Below are positions 52,939 through 62,652 of a DNA stretch of 64,000 nucleotides, piece by piece. The DNA lies in contig NZ_CP118259.1 in NCBI RefSeq assembly GCF_013337045.2, positions 620,001 to 684,000 of the forward strand, in the 5' to 3' direction. Each line of letters begins with the position of its first letter. The first letter of the stretch is position 1. Source of the stretch: Agrobacterium vitis. GTDB lineage: Bacteria; Pseudomonadota; Alphaproteobacteria; Rhizobiales; Rhizobiaceae. The notes beneath the pieces were generated by a model that was not told the origin of the DNA, ran no database searches, and saw nothing but the letters and a program-made list of their open reading frames with translations. Position numbers and translations under genes: made by a program.

Positions 52939-53793
52939 TTATTGAACGAGGGCTGAAAATGTCCGGTTGGTGTTGGACGCGGTGGCGCAAAGCCATGCCG
53001 TTTTGGCAAAGCTGATGGTGGGAATGTTAAAGCTGAAATCAAATGGTCCGATAAAGAAGGTTTTGTCGGGATTTTTGCTGAGATTGAATTTTACATCCAG
53101 ATAGTTCTTCTCGACGATCGTCTCGGGCGAAAAACGAGTTGAGGGCTGTCCATGAACCAGTGCAAAATGACAGAGATTCAAAGAGATCGTGGTGATTTCC
53201 AGATCTCGGGGAATGGGCTCTCCCGGTCCATTAATGGCTGACAAACTGCCGCGATTGACATGTCCAATCACCCGGCCGTTGATCACTTCTACATTGCCGG
53301 AAATCTCAAAGCGGATATTGGGCCGAATTGTCTGGCTGAGCGCAAAGGATTTGCGAGCTACATTCTTTTCCGCAACGTTCAACGGCGTGGTTTGCGGGGG
53401 ATTTTGAAAGAACCTCTCCAGGGGGTTGGGGGCCATGACCACAGCGGCCCCAATGAAGAGTAGCGCGAAAGCCGTGCAGCCCAAAGTATAGAAAATGCAG
53501 GATGCGGCGCTGATCTGGGGGCTGCCACGTCCGTTGATCAGTGAGGTCAGCCCCGCCAATCCACCCGCGGTGAGCAAGGTATAGAGCGATATGTAAGAGT
53601 TCTTGATAAAATCTGGCAAACGCTCGAAATTTTCATCACCTAAAAACTTGCCGGCCATAGTGACGATGAAAATCACCATGGCAACGGAAAGCAGAAGAAT
53701 AATTGTCGCCTCCAGCAATCCTCCCGACTCGCGTCGTCGAACGGCATGAATGCTTGGTAGTTTACTACCTTTGGCTGAATCAACTTGCGCCAT
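52939..53793 (-). CDS. Membrane protein of unknown function
   Basis: The 284-residue product has three hydrophobic segments in its N-terminal half (ATIILLLSVAMVIFIVTMAG, SLYTLLTAGGLAGLTSLI, CIFYTLGCTAFALLFIGAAVVMA), then a soluble strand-rich C-terminal half of about 160 residues (FEISGNVEVINGRVIGHVNRGSLSAINGPGEPIPRDLEI, DVKFNLSKNPDKTFFIGPFDFSFNIPTI). No family is recognised. The ATG at 53793 has GAGG seven bases upstream. The DNA is AT-richer than its neighbours. It appears to be a single-gene unit. Confidence 0.65.
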   Translation of the reverse strand: MAQVDSAKGSKLPSIHAVRRRESGGLLEATIILLLSVAMVIFIVTMAGKFLGDENFERLPDFIKNSYISLYTLLTAGGLAGLTSLINGRGSPQISAASCIFYTLGCTAFALLFIGAAVVMAPNPLERFFQNPPQTTPLNVAEKNVARKSFALSQTIRPNIRFEISGNVEVINGRVIGHVNRGSLSAINGPGEPIPRDLEITTISLNLCHFALVHGQPSTRFSPETIVEKNYLDVKFNLSKNPDKTFFIGPFDFSFNIPTISFAKTAWLCATASNTNRTFSALVQ

Positions 53794-53899
53794 CACACAT
53801 CCTCGGCTGTGCCCGAGAAACAAAAAGGTTATATATATAGCTAACATACAATTTATATTTAAGCAACATGATTAAAACCTATGCGCGAACATTCAGAAA

Positions 53900-54256
53900 T
53901 CAGTCATCATAAATATCGGTGTCGGGCAAATTATCTATGGCAAATCCGCGTGCTTCTCGGGCGATGCGACATTCAGGGTCGCCGGGCATGCAATCGCGGC
54001 AGACCTGCGGACGAACGTCGTAAACTCCACAGCCGACATGCTTGCCAAGTTCGCCGGTCAGTGCCGCGCAGCGGCCTTTGCCCGCCGCATCGACGTCAAA
54101 TTTCATGCCGCTCAGATCCGCCGCCACGAATTCATCAGGGATCTTTGCCAATTGCTCGTCGCTCTCCAGCGAAAATCGTGGCCAATCAGCCTGATAGGCG
54201 CAACAGGCACCGCAGGTCTGACAATCGAAAATTTCGGGTGGTGAGGTCTCCAACAT
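53900..54256 (-). CDS. YkgJ-family cysteine-cluster protein
   Basis: The 118-residue product has the pattern of YkgJ-type proteins: FDCQTCGACCAYQADWPRF near the N-terminus and CGVYDVRPQVCRDCMPGDPEC near residue 80. Seven or eight cysteines in these groups would hold a zinc or iron-sulphur site. The function of the family is not established. It lies at the end of a short unit upstream of the unknown membrane protein gene and is divergent from the diguanylate cyclase, 150 bp away. Confidence 0.85.
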   Translation of the reverse strand: MLETSPPEIFDCQTCGACCAYQADWPRFSLESDEQLAKIPDEFVAADLSGMKFDVDAAGKGRCAALTGELGKHVGCGVYDVRPQVCRDCMPGDPECRIAREARGFAIDNLPDTDIYDD

Positions 54257-54410
54257 GGTTTGTCATAGCGCAAAATCATTCCGAGCGAAATTAATTCGTG
54301 ACATAAGCAGGGTTAAACTATGCCGTGTTCTGCGAAAATTGACACACGCCAAGACAACCAAAGGTTAGTAAATGGCCGTTAACATGGGGAATGAGTTTCG
54401 AGGGTGATCA

Positions 54411-55334
54411 ATGGAAGATAATGCAGCGAGGCGACGGGTCGACATCGGAGACTATGAGGCGATGACACTCGCCATGGAGAATATGGGGGTGGCCGTCGCC
54501 CTGATGCGATTGGACGGGAGCCTGTTGTTTGCCAACAAGCCGTTTCGAACATTGCACGATTATGCCGCGCATCTGGCACCGGCTGGTGGCTTCAGCGATC
54601 TTGTCCAGTCCGGGGCGCTCGCCCATTGGAATATCGATCCGGCCCGGTATTTTCAAACCCTGGTCGAGCGTCTTGTCGATAATGGCGGTCTATGCCGGGA
54701 TCAGCTCGAAATCGGCGACCGGATCATTGCGGTGGAAGACCGGCTGATCGAAGACCGGATGATCCTTTCGGTGCAGCAGGATATTACCGAGCAGATCGTC
54801 GGGGCGCGTCGGCTGGCCTATCTTGCCAGCCACGATATTCTCACCGGCCTTGCCAACCGCGCCAGCGTCGAGGCCCAGCTTGATCGGTTGACGGCCATCA
54901 AGGGCGAGGGCAGGGGCCGGTTTGCTGTGCTGATTGGCGATCTCGATCTGTTCAAGGTCATTAACGATACCTATGGCCATGCGGCTGGCGATGCGGTGTT
55001 GCAGGAAATGGCCTGCCGCTTCCGAGCTGTCCTCGGCCGCAACGATTTTGCCGCCCGGCTTGGTGGCGACGAATTTCTGTTTCTTTGCAATGATGATGAT
55101 GCGCCGGACGCCAACGCCGAAAGGCTTGCGCAACAGCTGATCACCTGCGCGGACCAGCCAGTGTTCTTCGAAGGCAAGTCCTTGCCCGTCGGCATCAGCC
55201 TTGGTTATAGCCTGTTTCCAGACCATGGAACACAGACGGCGCAATTGACGCGCGCCGCCGATATTGCCCTTTACCGCGCCAAGAGCCAGGGCCGTGGCCG
55301 CCTGTGCTGTTACAGTAAGACTGAGGCTAACTGA
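54411..55334 (+). CDS. Diguanylate cyclase with PAS-type sensor
   Basis: The 307-residue protein makes cyclic di-GMP. A PAS-like domain (about 15-130: MTLAMENMGVAVALMRLDGSLLFANKPFRTLHD, ending SVQQDITEQIVGARR) precedes a GGDEF domain (HDILTGLANRASVEAQL, GDLDLFKVINDTYGHAAGDAVL). The catalytic motif RLGGDEFLF occupies residues 216-224 and is intact. The inhibitory RxxD site upstream of it is absent (Gly at the Arg position), so product inhibition is not expected. There are no membrane segments, so the sensed signal is cytoplasmic. There is no EAL domain. The gene is monocistronic. Confidence 0.9.
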   Translation: MEDNAARRRVDIGDYEAMTLAMENMGVAVALMRLDGSLLFANKPFRTLHDYAAHLAPAGGFSDLVQSGALAHWNIDPARYFQTLVERLVDNGGLCRDQLEIGDRIIAVEDRLIEDRMILSVQQDITEQIVGARRLAYLASHDILTGLANRASVEAQLDRLTAIKGEGRGRFAVLIGDLDLFKVINDTYGHAAGDAVLQEMACRFRAVLGRNDFAARLGGDEFLFLCNDDDAPDANAERLAQQLITCADQPVFFEGKSLPVGISLGYSLFPDHGTQTAQLTRAADIALYRAKSQGRGRLCCYSKTEAN

Positions 55335-55442
55335 TCCGAGCTACCGCAAGCATTAAACTTTTATCCCGGCCCGCAACCGGGGCTTGCCGAAATGGCGTCT
55401 CCTCCTATCTCCTCTCAGATTGGGTCTTTGGGGGATTTCAGC

Positions 55443-56150
55443 ATGGAAAAGGTTATAAAGTGGGGTGGCGTCTTCTTTTTGATGACCGGTCTGACATTTG
55501 TCGCGGTTGACGGTGGTATTTATTACTATGACCGCCAATTCGAAGCGCGGGCGCTGCATGCCGAAGGTGTGGTTACTGATCTTATCCGTAACCGAAACCT
55601 TGATAATAAACACAACTCCTATACCGCCATCGTTCGCTTTACCGATGCAAATGGCGAGCAGCAGGAAATGGCCGACCGGGTGTGGTCTAATCCGCCACGT
55701 TTTGGCAAAGGCGATCAGGTGGATGTACTCTATGATCCGCAATCGCCAAGACATGCGATCATCAATGACGCCTGGGGCCGATATTTCATTCCCGCTATGT
55801 TTTCGGGCCTCGGATTGCTCTGTGCCGTGCTTGGTGGAGTCTTCCTGATCGTTTTGATTGCCAAGAGCCGGAAAAATGCCTGGTTGAGGCGCTTTGGCAA
55901 GCCGATCGAAGCCGAATTCCTGCAGGTAATTCAGGATCAGAAGCTGAACGTTAACGGCGTGTTTCCGTTTCGGGTCGTGGCCCAAGGACCCGACCCGAAA
56001 ACCGGGCAGTTGCGGCGCTACCGAAGCGGTCCTATCTGGGTCGATCCGACGGAGCAGTTGAAGGGCCGCAAGCTGCGGGTGCTGGTCGATCCGGCCAAGC
56101 CGAAACGCCATTTGATCGACCTGTCCGGCATCCTTGCCGAACCGGCCTGA
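55443..56150 (+). CDS. DUF3592-type membrane protein
   Basis: The 235-residue product has two hydrophobic segments (VIKWGGVFFLMTGLTFVAVDGGIYYY and YFIPAMFSGLGLLCAVLGGVFLIVLIA) flanking a periplasmic domain typical of DUF3592 (AEGVVTDLIRNRNL, YTAIVRFTDANGEQQEM, GDQVDVLYDPQSPRHAIINDAWGRY), followed by a second similar strand-rich domain on the other side. The function is not known. The ATG at 55443 has GGGGA seven bases upstream. It seems to be a single-gene unit, convergent with the aminotransferase. Confidence 0.8.
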   Translation: MEKVIKWGGVFFLMTGLTFVAVDGGIYYYDRQFEARALHAEGVVTDLIRNRNLDNKHNSYTAIVRFTDANGEQQEMADRVWSNPPRFGKGDQVDVLYDPQSPRHAIINDAWGRYFIPAMFSGLGLLCAVLGGVFLIVLIAKSRKNAWLRRFGKPIEAEFLQVIQDQKLNVNGVFPFRVVAQGPDPKTGQLRRYRSGPIWVDPTEQLKGRKLRVLVDPAKPKRHLIDLSGILAEPA

Positions 56151-56181
56151 TAGAAAAGACGGGCTAAGCCTTCGCCGACCC

Positions 56182-57063
56182 TCACATGTCGCTGCCGGAC
56201 CGTGCCCAGTCCATATAGAGATCCAGTGCCTTGCGGGTCACGGGGCCTTCCTGATAATCGCGGCCGTCAAGCCTGGAGACCGGGGCGATCTTCGAATAAT
56301 TTCCGCTGGTGAACACTTCGTCGGCTCCGAGGAAATCGGCGACGCTGAGCGTGACTTCCTGCACGTCGAAGCCCGCCTGGCGCAGCAGGGTGATGACACG
56401 CGAACGGGTGATACCGGCCAGGAACGTCCGGTTGGGGATCGGAGTCAGCACCACGCCGTCCTTGACCATGAAGATATTGGAGGAGGCGGTTTCCGCCACA
56501 TTGCCATTCATGTCCAGCGCCAGCGCATTGTCAAAACCACGGGCGCGGGCCTCGAGAATCATCCGGCCGGAATTGGGGTAGAGGCTACCGGCCTTGGCAT
56601 CGGTCATCGCGCATTCGGGCGAGGGGCGACGGAAGGGAGACACGGTCAGCGTGTGCGGCGTGGCTGTGTGCATCGGCGCCTCGAACAGGCAGAGCGCAAA
56701 GCGGGTGGAGGCAGCATCCGGGGCAACGACCGAGCCCGGCGCGCCATGTTCAGCCCAATACATCGGCTTGATATAGATCGCGGTCTTGCCATCGAACTTG
56801 GCAACCCCTTCGCGCGCCAGCCGCTCGATGTCCTCGGCGCTCATGGTTGGCTGCATATGCATGGCCAAAGCTGAACGGTTGATCCGCTGGCAATGCAGGT
56901 CGAGGTCGGGCGCGATCCCGTCGAACCAGCGCGCGCCGTCAAACACCGTCGAGCCCAGCCACATGGCATGGGATGTCGGCCCGATCAGCGGTGGATTGCC
57001 CGACAGCCATTCGCCATCGACATAGGTCCAGGTAGGGGTGCGCGGGGTGGTATCGACGGCCAT
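56182..57063 (-). CDS. Branched-chain amino acid aminotransferase-type PLP enzyme
   Basis: The 293-residue product is a fold-IV PLP aminotransferase. WLGSTVFDGARWFDG, IKPMYWAEHG, the PLP-lysine region ECAMTDAKAGSLYPNSGRMILEARARGFDNALALDMNGNVAETASSNIFMVKDGVVLTP and LAGITRSRVITLLRQAGFDVQE are all in place; the lysine in AKAGSLYPN is the probable Schiff-base residue. It likely acts on branched-chain amino acids and 2-oxo acids, though D-amino acid or related substrates cannot be excluded. The ATG at 57063 has GGAG seven bases upstream. Confidence 0.9.
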   Translation of the reverse strand: MAVDTTPRTPTWTYVDGEWLSGNPPLIGPTSHAMWLGSTVFDGARWFDGIAPDLDLHCQRINRSALAMHMQPTMSAEDIERLAREGVAKFDGKTAIYIKPMYWAEHGAPGSVVAPDAASTRFALCLFEAPMHTATPHTLTVSPFRRPSPECAMTDAKAGSLYPNSGRMILEARARGFDNALALDMNGNVAETASSNIFMVKDGVVLTPIPNRTFLAGITRSRVITLLRQAGFDVQEVTLSVADFLGADEVFTSGNYSKIAPVSRLDGRDYQEGPVTRKALDLYMDWARSGSDM

Positions 57064-57359
57064 TCTCAGTCTCCGGATCGTATTTGGCGGCAAAAGACAA
57101 GCTGCACCGCGCAACGTCAAGGAGAAAATGCAAAGGGCATGCAGCACTTACCCCCAAAAATGGCCGGTCGGCCACCCTGGTCTCGCACAGACGGCGCGTC
57201 GTTCGAAATGTCTCCATGAATACAGTGGGATGACGATCAGTCGTTGCAGAGTTCACTGATGGCTTCGGTGTTTTGCCATTAAAGTTGTGGTTGATTTTTT
57301 TACTACCTAAGGAAAGTGTAGCCTTTTCGCGATTCCCTTGCTTTTCTTAAGGAGATTTC

Positions 57360-59567
57360 ATGCAAAGTGCTCGATGGCGTTGCCTTGTGGCCGCCGCTTT
57401 CCTTGGCCCGATATGCCCAGCCCTGGCGCAGGATGCCGCTCAGGTTGCAAACCCCGCTGCCGCAGAAGAAGCATTTGGCAATCCGCCGGTGCTGGGGCAA
57501 TCGGCTGTTGCACCCAAGGGCACGCTTTACCGGGCGCTGCCATCCGCCGTACCGCTGCCCCATGCCGGGCGCGAACAGGTGCTCGACCTCAAGGTCGTCT
57601 ATACGGAAGGCAGGATCCGCAAACCGGGTGGGTCGCCGGATAACCCTTTCGATCGCGTGCGCCTGCGCAGTTATCAAGGCACCAATGTCGATCCCGACCA
57701 CCCCTTCGTCGCGCCAACCATCGAGGCCATGCCGGGCGATACCATTCGGGTCCGGCTGGACAACCAGCTGCCGGCAGACCCGTCTTGCACATCCAGCGAT
57801 ACATCGGTGGATACGCCCCATTGCTTCAACGGCACCAATCTTCACAGCCACGGCCTGTGGGTCAGCCCGACCGGCAATAGCGACAATGTGCTGCTGTCGA
57901 TCAATCCGGGCATGAAGTTCGAATATGAATATAATATCCCGGTTGATCATCCGGCGGGCACGTTCTGGTATCACCCGCATCGCCATGGCTCCACCGCCTT
58001 GCAGGTCGGCAGCGGCATGGCGGGCGCGCTGATCATTCGCGGCGACCGTCCGCCGACAGGCAAGACCAATGGCGACCTCGACACCTTGGTCAAGCCGTTT
58101 CCAGAACGGCTGCTGGTGTTCGAACAGATCCCCTATGCCTGCCTGCAGGATGGCAAGCTGAAGCAGAAATTTGTCCCCGATTCCAACGACCCGAAAAAGG
58201 GAAAATATGTCATCGACTGGACCTGCGAGAAGGGTGAAGTGGGCGAGGTGATTTCCTACGACCAGTTCACGCCCTCAAGCTGGGATGATTCCGGCCGCTT
58301 CACGACGGTCAATGGCCGGGTGCGACCGGTGTTTGCCAATGCTGAAACTGGTAAGACCGAGCGCTGGCGTCTGGTGCATGCAGGCGTGCGCGACACAATC
58401 CAGGTCGAGTTCCGCAAAATGAACACCACGGATTTCTTCAAGCGGGAGCGCAGCACCGATGCGGCTGGAGAAGACCGGTTCGCCAACGACCTGTGTACCG
58501 GCCAGCAGGTGCCTTACGTCGTGGCGGCTTCCGACGGGTTGACCATGGAGCAGGGCCAGGTGCGCAAGGCTATTACCCTGCAACCCGGCTATCGCAACGA
58601 CCTGCTGGTGAATTTCCCGGAAGACGGCATCTACTGCATCGTCAACCCACCAATTGACGGTGCCAATTCCGTCACGCGCACGCAGCAGGCCCGCTCAGTT
58701 CTCGGCTTCGTCCGGGTCAAAGGGGGCAAGGGCGCGCCAGCATCGGGTGATCCAATTGCCGAGATCAAAAAACAGCTGATTGCCAATGCCAAGGCGTTCT
58801 ACACGCCAGAGGTCGCCAATACGGTGGTCACTGATCTGCAAGAGGGGCTGAAGCTGACGAAATTCATTCCTCATCCGACAGTCACTGACGAAGAAGTTGC
58901 CGGCCAGCCAAAGCAGGATCTGGTGTTCTTCATCAATCTCGGTCCGGGTGGTAAAGGGCCAAATGGCTTCCAGGTCGGTAATAATTTCAATGTCGTGCAA
59001 AACGATGTCGGTGTCTATGTGCCAGCTGGCGCCAAGCCTTACGATCCCGATGTGGTTGACCGCAAACTGGTGTTGGGGACGGCGCAGGAATGGGAATTAC
59101 GCTCCTATTTCGTCAGCCATCCCTTCCATATCCACGTCAATCCCTTCCAGATCGTCCGCATTCTCGATCCTGCTGGCAACGATGTCAGCGGGCCGGTCAC
59201 TGACGGAAAGGAGAATTCGGATTCCCAATATGCCGGACTGAGAGGTGTGTGGAAGGATACGCTCTGGATCAAAAGCAATGTCAACAACCCGCTGACAGCG
59301 GTTGATGCCGCCTGGCTGAACGGCGATCTCAGCCGCAAGTCGATTCCCGATGCCCCCGATACCCCCGATGCCGCAAAGCCGCAAGGCGTCTACCGCATCT
59401 TCATCCGCACCCGTTATGAACGCTATATCGGCGAATTCGTCCTGCATTGCCACATCCTTGACCACGAGGACCAGGGCATGATGCAAAATGTCTCCATCGG
59501 CCTGCCGGATGGTGCCGGCGGATTGGCAAACGCCCATCATCACGGAAGTTCACCAGAGAGTAAGTAG
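57360..59567 (+). CDS. Multicopper oxidase
   Basis: The 735-residue protein is a large periplasmic multicopper oxidase with a signal peptide (CLVAAAFLGPICPALA). All four copper-ligand clusters are intact: LHSHG (His162, His164), WYHPHRHG (His205, His207), HPFHIHVNPF in the C-terminal domain and HCHILDHEDQGMM (His696, Cys697, His698, His702, Met707). The axial methionine and the overall size suggest an enzyme like those in copper tolerance or oxidation of metals or phenols. The C-terminus has a His-rich tail (HHHGSSPESK). A perfect ribosome-binding site AAGGAG precedes the start. It has no obvious operon partner. The substrate is unknown. Confidence 0.93.
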   Translation: MQSARWRCLVAAAFLGPICPALAQDAAQVANPAAAEEAFGNPPVLGQSAVAPKGTLYRALPSAVPLPHAGREQVLDLKVVYTEGRIRKPGGSPDNPFDRVRLRSYQGTNVDPDHPFVAPTIEAMPGDTIRVRLDNQLPADPSCTSSDTSVDTPHCFNGTNLHSHGLWVSPTGNSDNVLLSINPGMKFEYEYNIPVDHPAGTFWYHPHRHGSTALQVGSGMAGALIIRGDRPPTGKTNGDLDTLVKPFPERLLVFEQIPYACLQDGKLKQKFVPDSNDPKKGKYVIDWTCEKGEVGEVISYDQFTPSSWDDSGRFTTVNGRVRPVFANAETGKTERWRLVHAGVRDTIQVEFRKMNTTDFFKRERSTDAAGEDRFANDLCTGQQVPYVVAASDGLTMEQGQVRKAITLQPGYRNDLLVNFPEDGIYCIVNPPIDGANSVTRTQQARSVLGFVRVKGGKGAPASGDPIAEIKKQLIANAKAFYTPEVANTVVTDLQEGLKLTKFIPHPTVTDEEVAGQPKQDLVFFINLGPGGKGPNGFQVGNNFNVVQNDVGVYVPAGAKPYDPDVVDRKLVLGTAQEWELRSYFVSHPFHIHVNPFQIVRILDPAGNDVSGPVTDGKENSDSQYAGLRGVWKDTLWIKSNVNNPLTAVDAAWLNGDLSRKSIPDAPDTPDAAKPQGVYRIFIRTRYERYIGEFVLHCHILDHEDQGMMQNVSIGLPDGAGGLANAHHHGSSPESK

Positions 59568-59878
59568 ACCTTTGCTCTGGTAACCGGAATTGATCCGACA
59601 AACTGTTTCCGCCGTCCTCCGGGATGGCGGAAATGGTCCATTTCAGTAGCGCGCGCGTCGTAAAGCTGATCCTTCGCCTCCAATCAGACGGTCTAATAGC
59701 TGAGCCGCTATTCTTTACCTGCGGGAATTGATGGTGTTGGCGGTGAAGGCAGGGGACGGCCAACCTATATTGTAGCGCGGAGTGTAGGTAGCGAAATAGG
59801 AATAAAGATGGATTGTCGGTCCATCTATCATTAACCTGCCAGCATAATGCATGCTCATTTATGCCATAGGAGCAATGA
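59568..59878. other. Intergenic region with a terminator-like hairpin
   Basis: A hairpin TTTCCGCC (59606-59613) / GGCGGAAA (59626-59633), with further TCC/GGA pairing inside, follows the oxidase gene by 40 bp and probably ends its transcript, though no T tract follows. The remaining 240 bp show no gene or repeat and should include the promoter of the SUFU-domain gene. Confidence 0.5.
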
Positions 59879-60451
59879 TTGGTCGAAAGCAGATCGGTCC
59901 CGGATCATCTCGAACGCTATCTCGGCGCAATTGATGCTGGTTGGTCTGACGAGACCACACCTCATGGGCTCAAAGTCGTCAGTTTCAAAAATCAGCCAAC
60001 AGATCAGATCACGACCTATTCGACGCTCGGCATGAGCGAATTTGCTTTGGCCCTGCCCGGGGATCGAAGCATACGGCAGGAACTGGTCATGTCCGTCCAT
60101 GAGAACAGTTCTGCGGGAGACATCGCAAATATCTTGCTGAATTGCGCTGATTATATCCTGGAGAGAAAGAGAGCCGTTCTCCGAGGTGAGGTCATCAATT
60201 TTCGCCGTCCTCTCGTTCCAGGGGGGACAGTAACAGCGGCCTATGCCACCAATCCCACGCCGTTTGAGAGGGAGTTTTCTGAGCTTTCCTGTTTTGAGCC
60301 ACCGGTTCTATTTGTACTTTTAATCCCTATCACTGAGCGAGAAAGTGACCTGATTAGACAGGAAGGGTGGAGCTGTTACGAGGACCTGCTGGAAAAACAA
60401 GATCCCGATATTTGGGACCTGAAACGCTCAGAAGACGTTTACATCGCGTAA
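59879..60451 (+). CDS. Suppressor-of-fused (SUFU) domain protein
   Basis: The 190-residue product matches bacterial SUFU-domain proteins: PDHLERYLGAIDAGWSD at the start, LKVVSFKNQPTDQITTYSTLGMSEFAL, RQELVMSVHENSS, and ELSCFEPPVLFVLLIPITERESDLIRQEGWSCYEDLLEKQDPDIWDLKR. In bacteria this fold is often an immunity protein of polymorphic toxin systems. The start appears to be TTG at 59879, with GGAG six bases upstream; an ATG four bases before it is in another frame. No toxin gene lies beside it, so it may be an orphan immunity gene or have another role. The DNA is AT-richer than its neighbours. Confidence 0.85.
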   Translation: MVESRSVPDHLERYLGAIDAGWSDETTPHGLKVVSFKNQPTDQITTYSTLGMSEFALALPGDRSIRQELVMSVHENSSAGDIANILLNCADYILERKRAVLRGEVINFRRPLVPGGTVTAAYATNPTPFEREFSELSCFEPPVLFVLLIPITERESDLIRQEGWSCYEDLLEKQDPDIWDLKRSEDVYIA

Positions 60452-60528
60452 AACCATGTCCGCCTTCAAAGCCAAAGCGGACATGGTTGAGATAATCCAT
60501 ATTGGAAACAACAGCCGGGAAGCTGCTC

Positions 60529-62652
60529 TCACATCTTCCCCGCCACCTTCACCGCGAAGGCATATTCAAACGCCACCTCTTCCAACCGCTGGAAGCGCCC
60601 GGATTTGCCGCCATGGCCGGCGGACATATTGGTCTTCAGCAGATATGGCCCGGCATCGGGTGCGTTTTCGCGCAGTTTGGCCACCCATTTGGTCGGTTCC
60701 CAATAGGTGACGCGGGGGTCGGTCAGGCCGGAGAGGGCCAGAATGGGTGGATAGGATTTTTTGCCTACGTTGTCATAGGGGCTATAGGCGGCGATCCAGC
60801 GGTATTCTTCTTCTGACTCGATCGGGTTGCCCCATTCCGGCCATTCCGGTGGGGTCAGCGGCAGGGTATCATCCAGCATGGTGTTGAGCACGTCGACAAA
60901 GGGGACGGCGGCGATGATGCCGGCGAATTTTTCCGGTGCCATATTGGCGACGGCGCCCATCAGCATGCCACCAGCCGAACCGCCTTCGGCGATGATCTTG
61001 TCGTAGGCGGTGAAGCCCTCTTTTACCAGATGATCGGCGGCGGAGACGAAGTCCTTGAAAGTATTGACCTTATTCTCCATCTTGCCGTCTTCATACCATT
61101 GAAAGCCCTTGTCCTTGCCGCCGCGAATATGGGCGATGGCATAGACGAAGCCTCGGTCGGCCAGTGACAGGCAATTGGTGTTGAAACCAGCCGGAATGGT
61201 CACGCCGTAAGCGCCGTAGCCATAAAGCAGGCAGGGGGCGGAACCATCCAGCGCCGTGTCCTTGCGATAGAGCAGCGTGACCGGCACATCGACGCCATCA
61301 TGGGCCTTGGCGAACACCCTTCGGGTGACATAGTCCTCGGCCTTATGGCCCGAGGGGACTTCCTGAGTTTTCAGCAGCACCCGCTCACGGCTCACCATAT
61401 CGTAATCGTAGAGCTGGCTGGGTGTCGTCATCGACGAATAGGAGAAACGGATGACCGTGGCATCATATTCGGCAGCGCCTGACAGGCCGAGCGAATAGGC
61501 CTCCTCGGCAAAATCGATGGCGTGTTCTTCACCGGTCTTGCGGTCGCGGATCATGATGCGCGGCAGGCCATCGCGGCGTTCCAGCCACAGCAGATGTCCG
61601 GCAAAGGCCATATGCGAGAGGATGAGACGGCCCGGCACATGGGGAACGAGGTCTTTCCAGTTCTCCTTGCCCGGCGCGCTGACCGGCGCTTCCATGATCT
61701 TGAAATCCTTGGCACCGTCAGCATTGGTCAGGATGTAGAACACATCGCCGCCCTCGGTCATCGAATATTCGACGCCTTCCTCGCGCTCGGCCACCAGCAT
61801 CGGTTCCGCCGTCAGATCCTTGGTGGACAGCAGCCGGTATTCCGAGGTCTCATGGTCGTGGATGTCGATATAGATAAAGTCATCGAGCAGCGACCCGCCG
61901 ACGCCCATGAAGAAGCCGGGGTCCTTTTCCTCATAAACCAGCCGGTCGGAGGATTGTGGCTCGCCGATAATATGGTGGAAGACTTTGGACGGACGGTGGT
62001 TTTCATCCTGAAGCGTATAGAAAAAGCTCTTGCCATCGGGCGCCCAGACGCCGCCACCAGCGGTATTGTCCAGCACGTCGGCCAGATCTTCGCCGGTTTT
62101 GAGATCGCGGATGCGAAGCGTGTAATATTCCGACCCCTTGTCGTCATAGCCCCAGATGCCACGGGCATGATCATTGCTATGGTCGATGCCGGACAGGCGG
62201 AAATAATCCTTGCCCACAGCCTCCTTGTCACCATCCAGCAGCAATTCGCGCAGGCTCTCGTCCTTCGGGTCGCCGTCGCGTGGAATGCGGAAATAGCGCG
62301 GCTGTTCGCCACCGGTCACGAACGCCGAACCGTAAGCATAAGGGCCGTCCTTCATCGGGATGGAGCTGTCATCCTCCTTGATCCGGCCTTTCATCTCGGC
62401 AAACAGCTGTTGTTGCAGCGCCTTGGTATCGGCCATGGCTGCGTCCATATAGGTGTTTTCCGCCTCCAGAACCGCGCGGATCTCAGGGTCGAGGATCGAG
62501 GTATCCTTGAACATCTGTTGCCAGTTGTCGGCCCTGAGCCAGGCATAGTCATCTATGCGGGTGATGCCGTGGCGGGTGTCACTCAGCGGTTTTTTCTGAA
62601 CCTTGGTGGCTGCGGGCAGGTTGGCAAACAGGGACTTTGAGGATGAAGACAA
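60529..62652 (-). CDS. ptrB: Oligopeptidase B (prolyl oligopeptidase family)
   Basis: This 707-residue serine peptidase cuts peptides after basic residues. The N-terminal beta-propeller (from DTRHGITRIDDYAWLRADNWQ) is followed by the hydrolase domain with the nucleophile in AEGGSAGGMLMGAVAN, the aspartate in ALSGLTDPRVTYWEPTKW and the histidine in NMSAGHGGKSGR. PSGHKAEDY and SYSSMTTPSQLYDYD are also family markers. There is no signal peptide, as expected for a cytoplasmic enzyme. The start is uncertain: a TTG at 62652 gives the usual family length, while the open frame extends upstream to 62844 with no resemblance. Confidence 0.9.
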   Translation of the reverse strand: MSSSSKSLFANLPAATKVQKKPLSDTRHGITRIDDYAWLRADNWQQMFKDTSILDPEIRAVLEAENTYMDAAMADTKALQQQLFAEMKGRIKEDDSSIPMKDGPYAYGSAFVTGGEQPRYFRIPRDGDPKDESLRELLLDGDKEAVGKDYFRLSGIDHSNDHARGIWGYDDKGSEYYTLRIRDLKTGEDLADVLDNTAGGGVWAPDGKSFFYTLQDENHRPSKVFHHIIGEPQSSDRLVYEEKDPGFFMGVGGSLLDDFIYIDIHDHETSEYRLLSTKDLTAEPMLVAEREEGVEYSMTEGGDVFYILTNADGAKDFKIMEAPVSAPGKENWKDLVPHVPGRLILSHMAFAGHLLWLERRDGLPRIMIRDRKTGEEHAIDFAEEAYSLGLSGAAEYDATVIRFSYSSMTTPSQLYDYDMVSRERVLLKTQEVPSGHKAEDYVTRRVFAKAHDGVDVPVTLLYRKDTALDGSAPCLLYGYGAYGVTIPAGFNTNCLSLADRGFVYAIAHIRGGKDKGFQWYEDGKMENKVNTFKDFVSAADHLVKEGFTAYDKIIAEGGSAGGMLMGAVANMAPEKFAGIIAAVPFVDVLNTMLDDTLPLTPPEWPEWGNPIESEEEYRWIAAYSPYDNVGKKSYPPILALSGLTDPRVTYWEPTKWVAKLRENAPDAGPYLLKTNMSAGHGGKSGRFQRLEEVAFEYAFAVKVAGKM

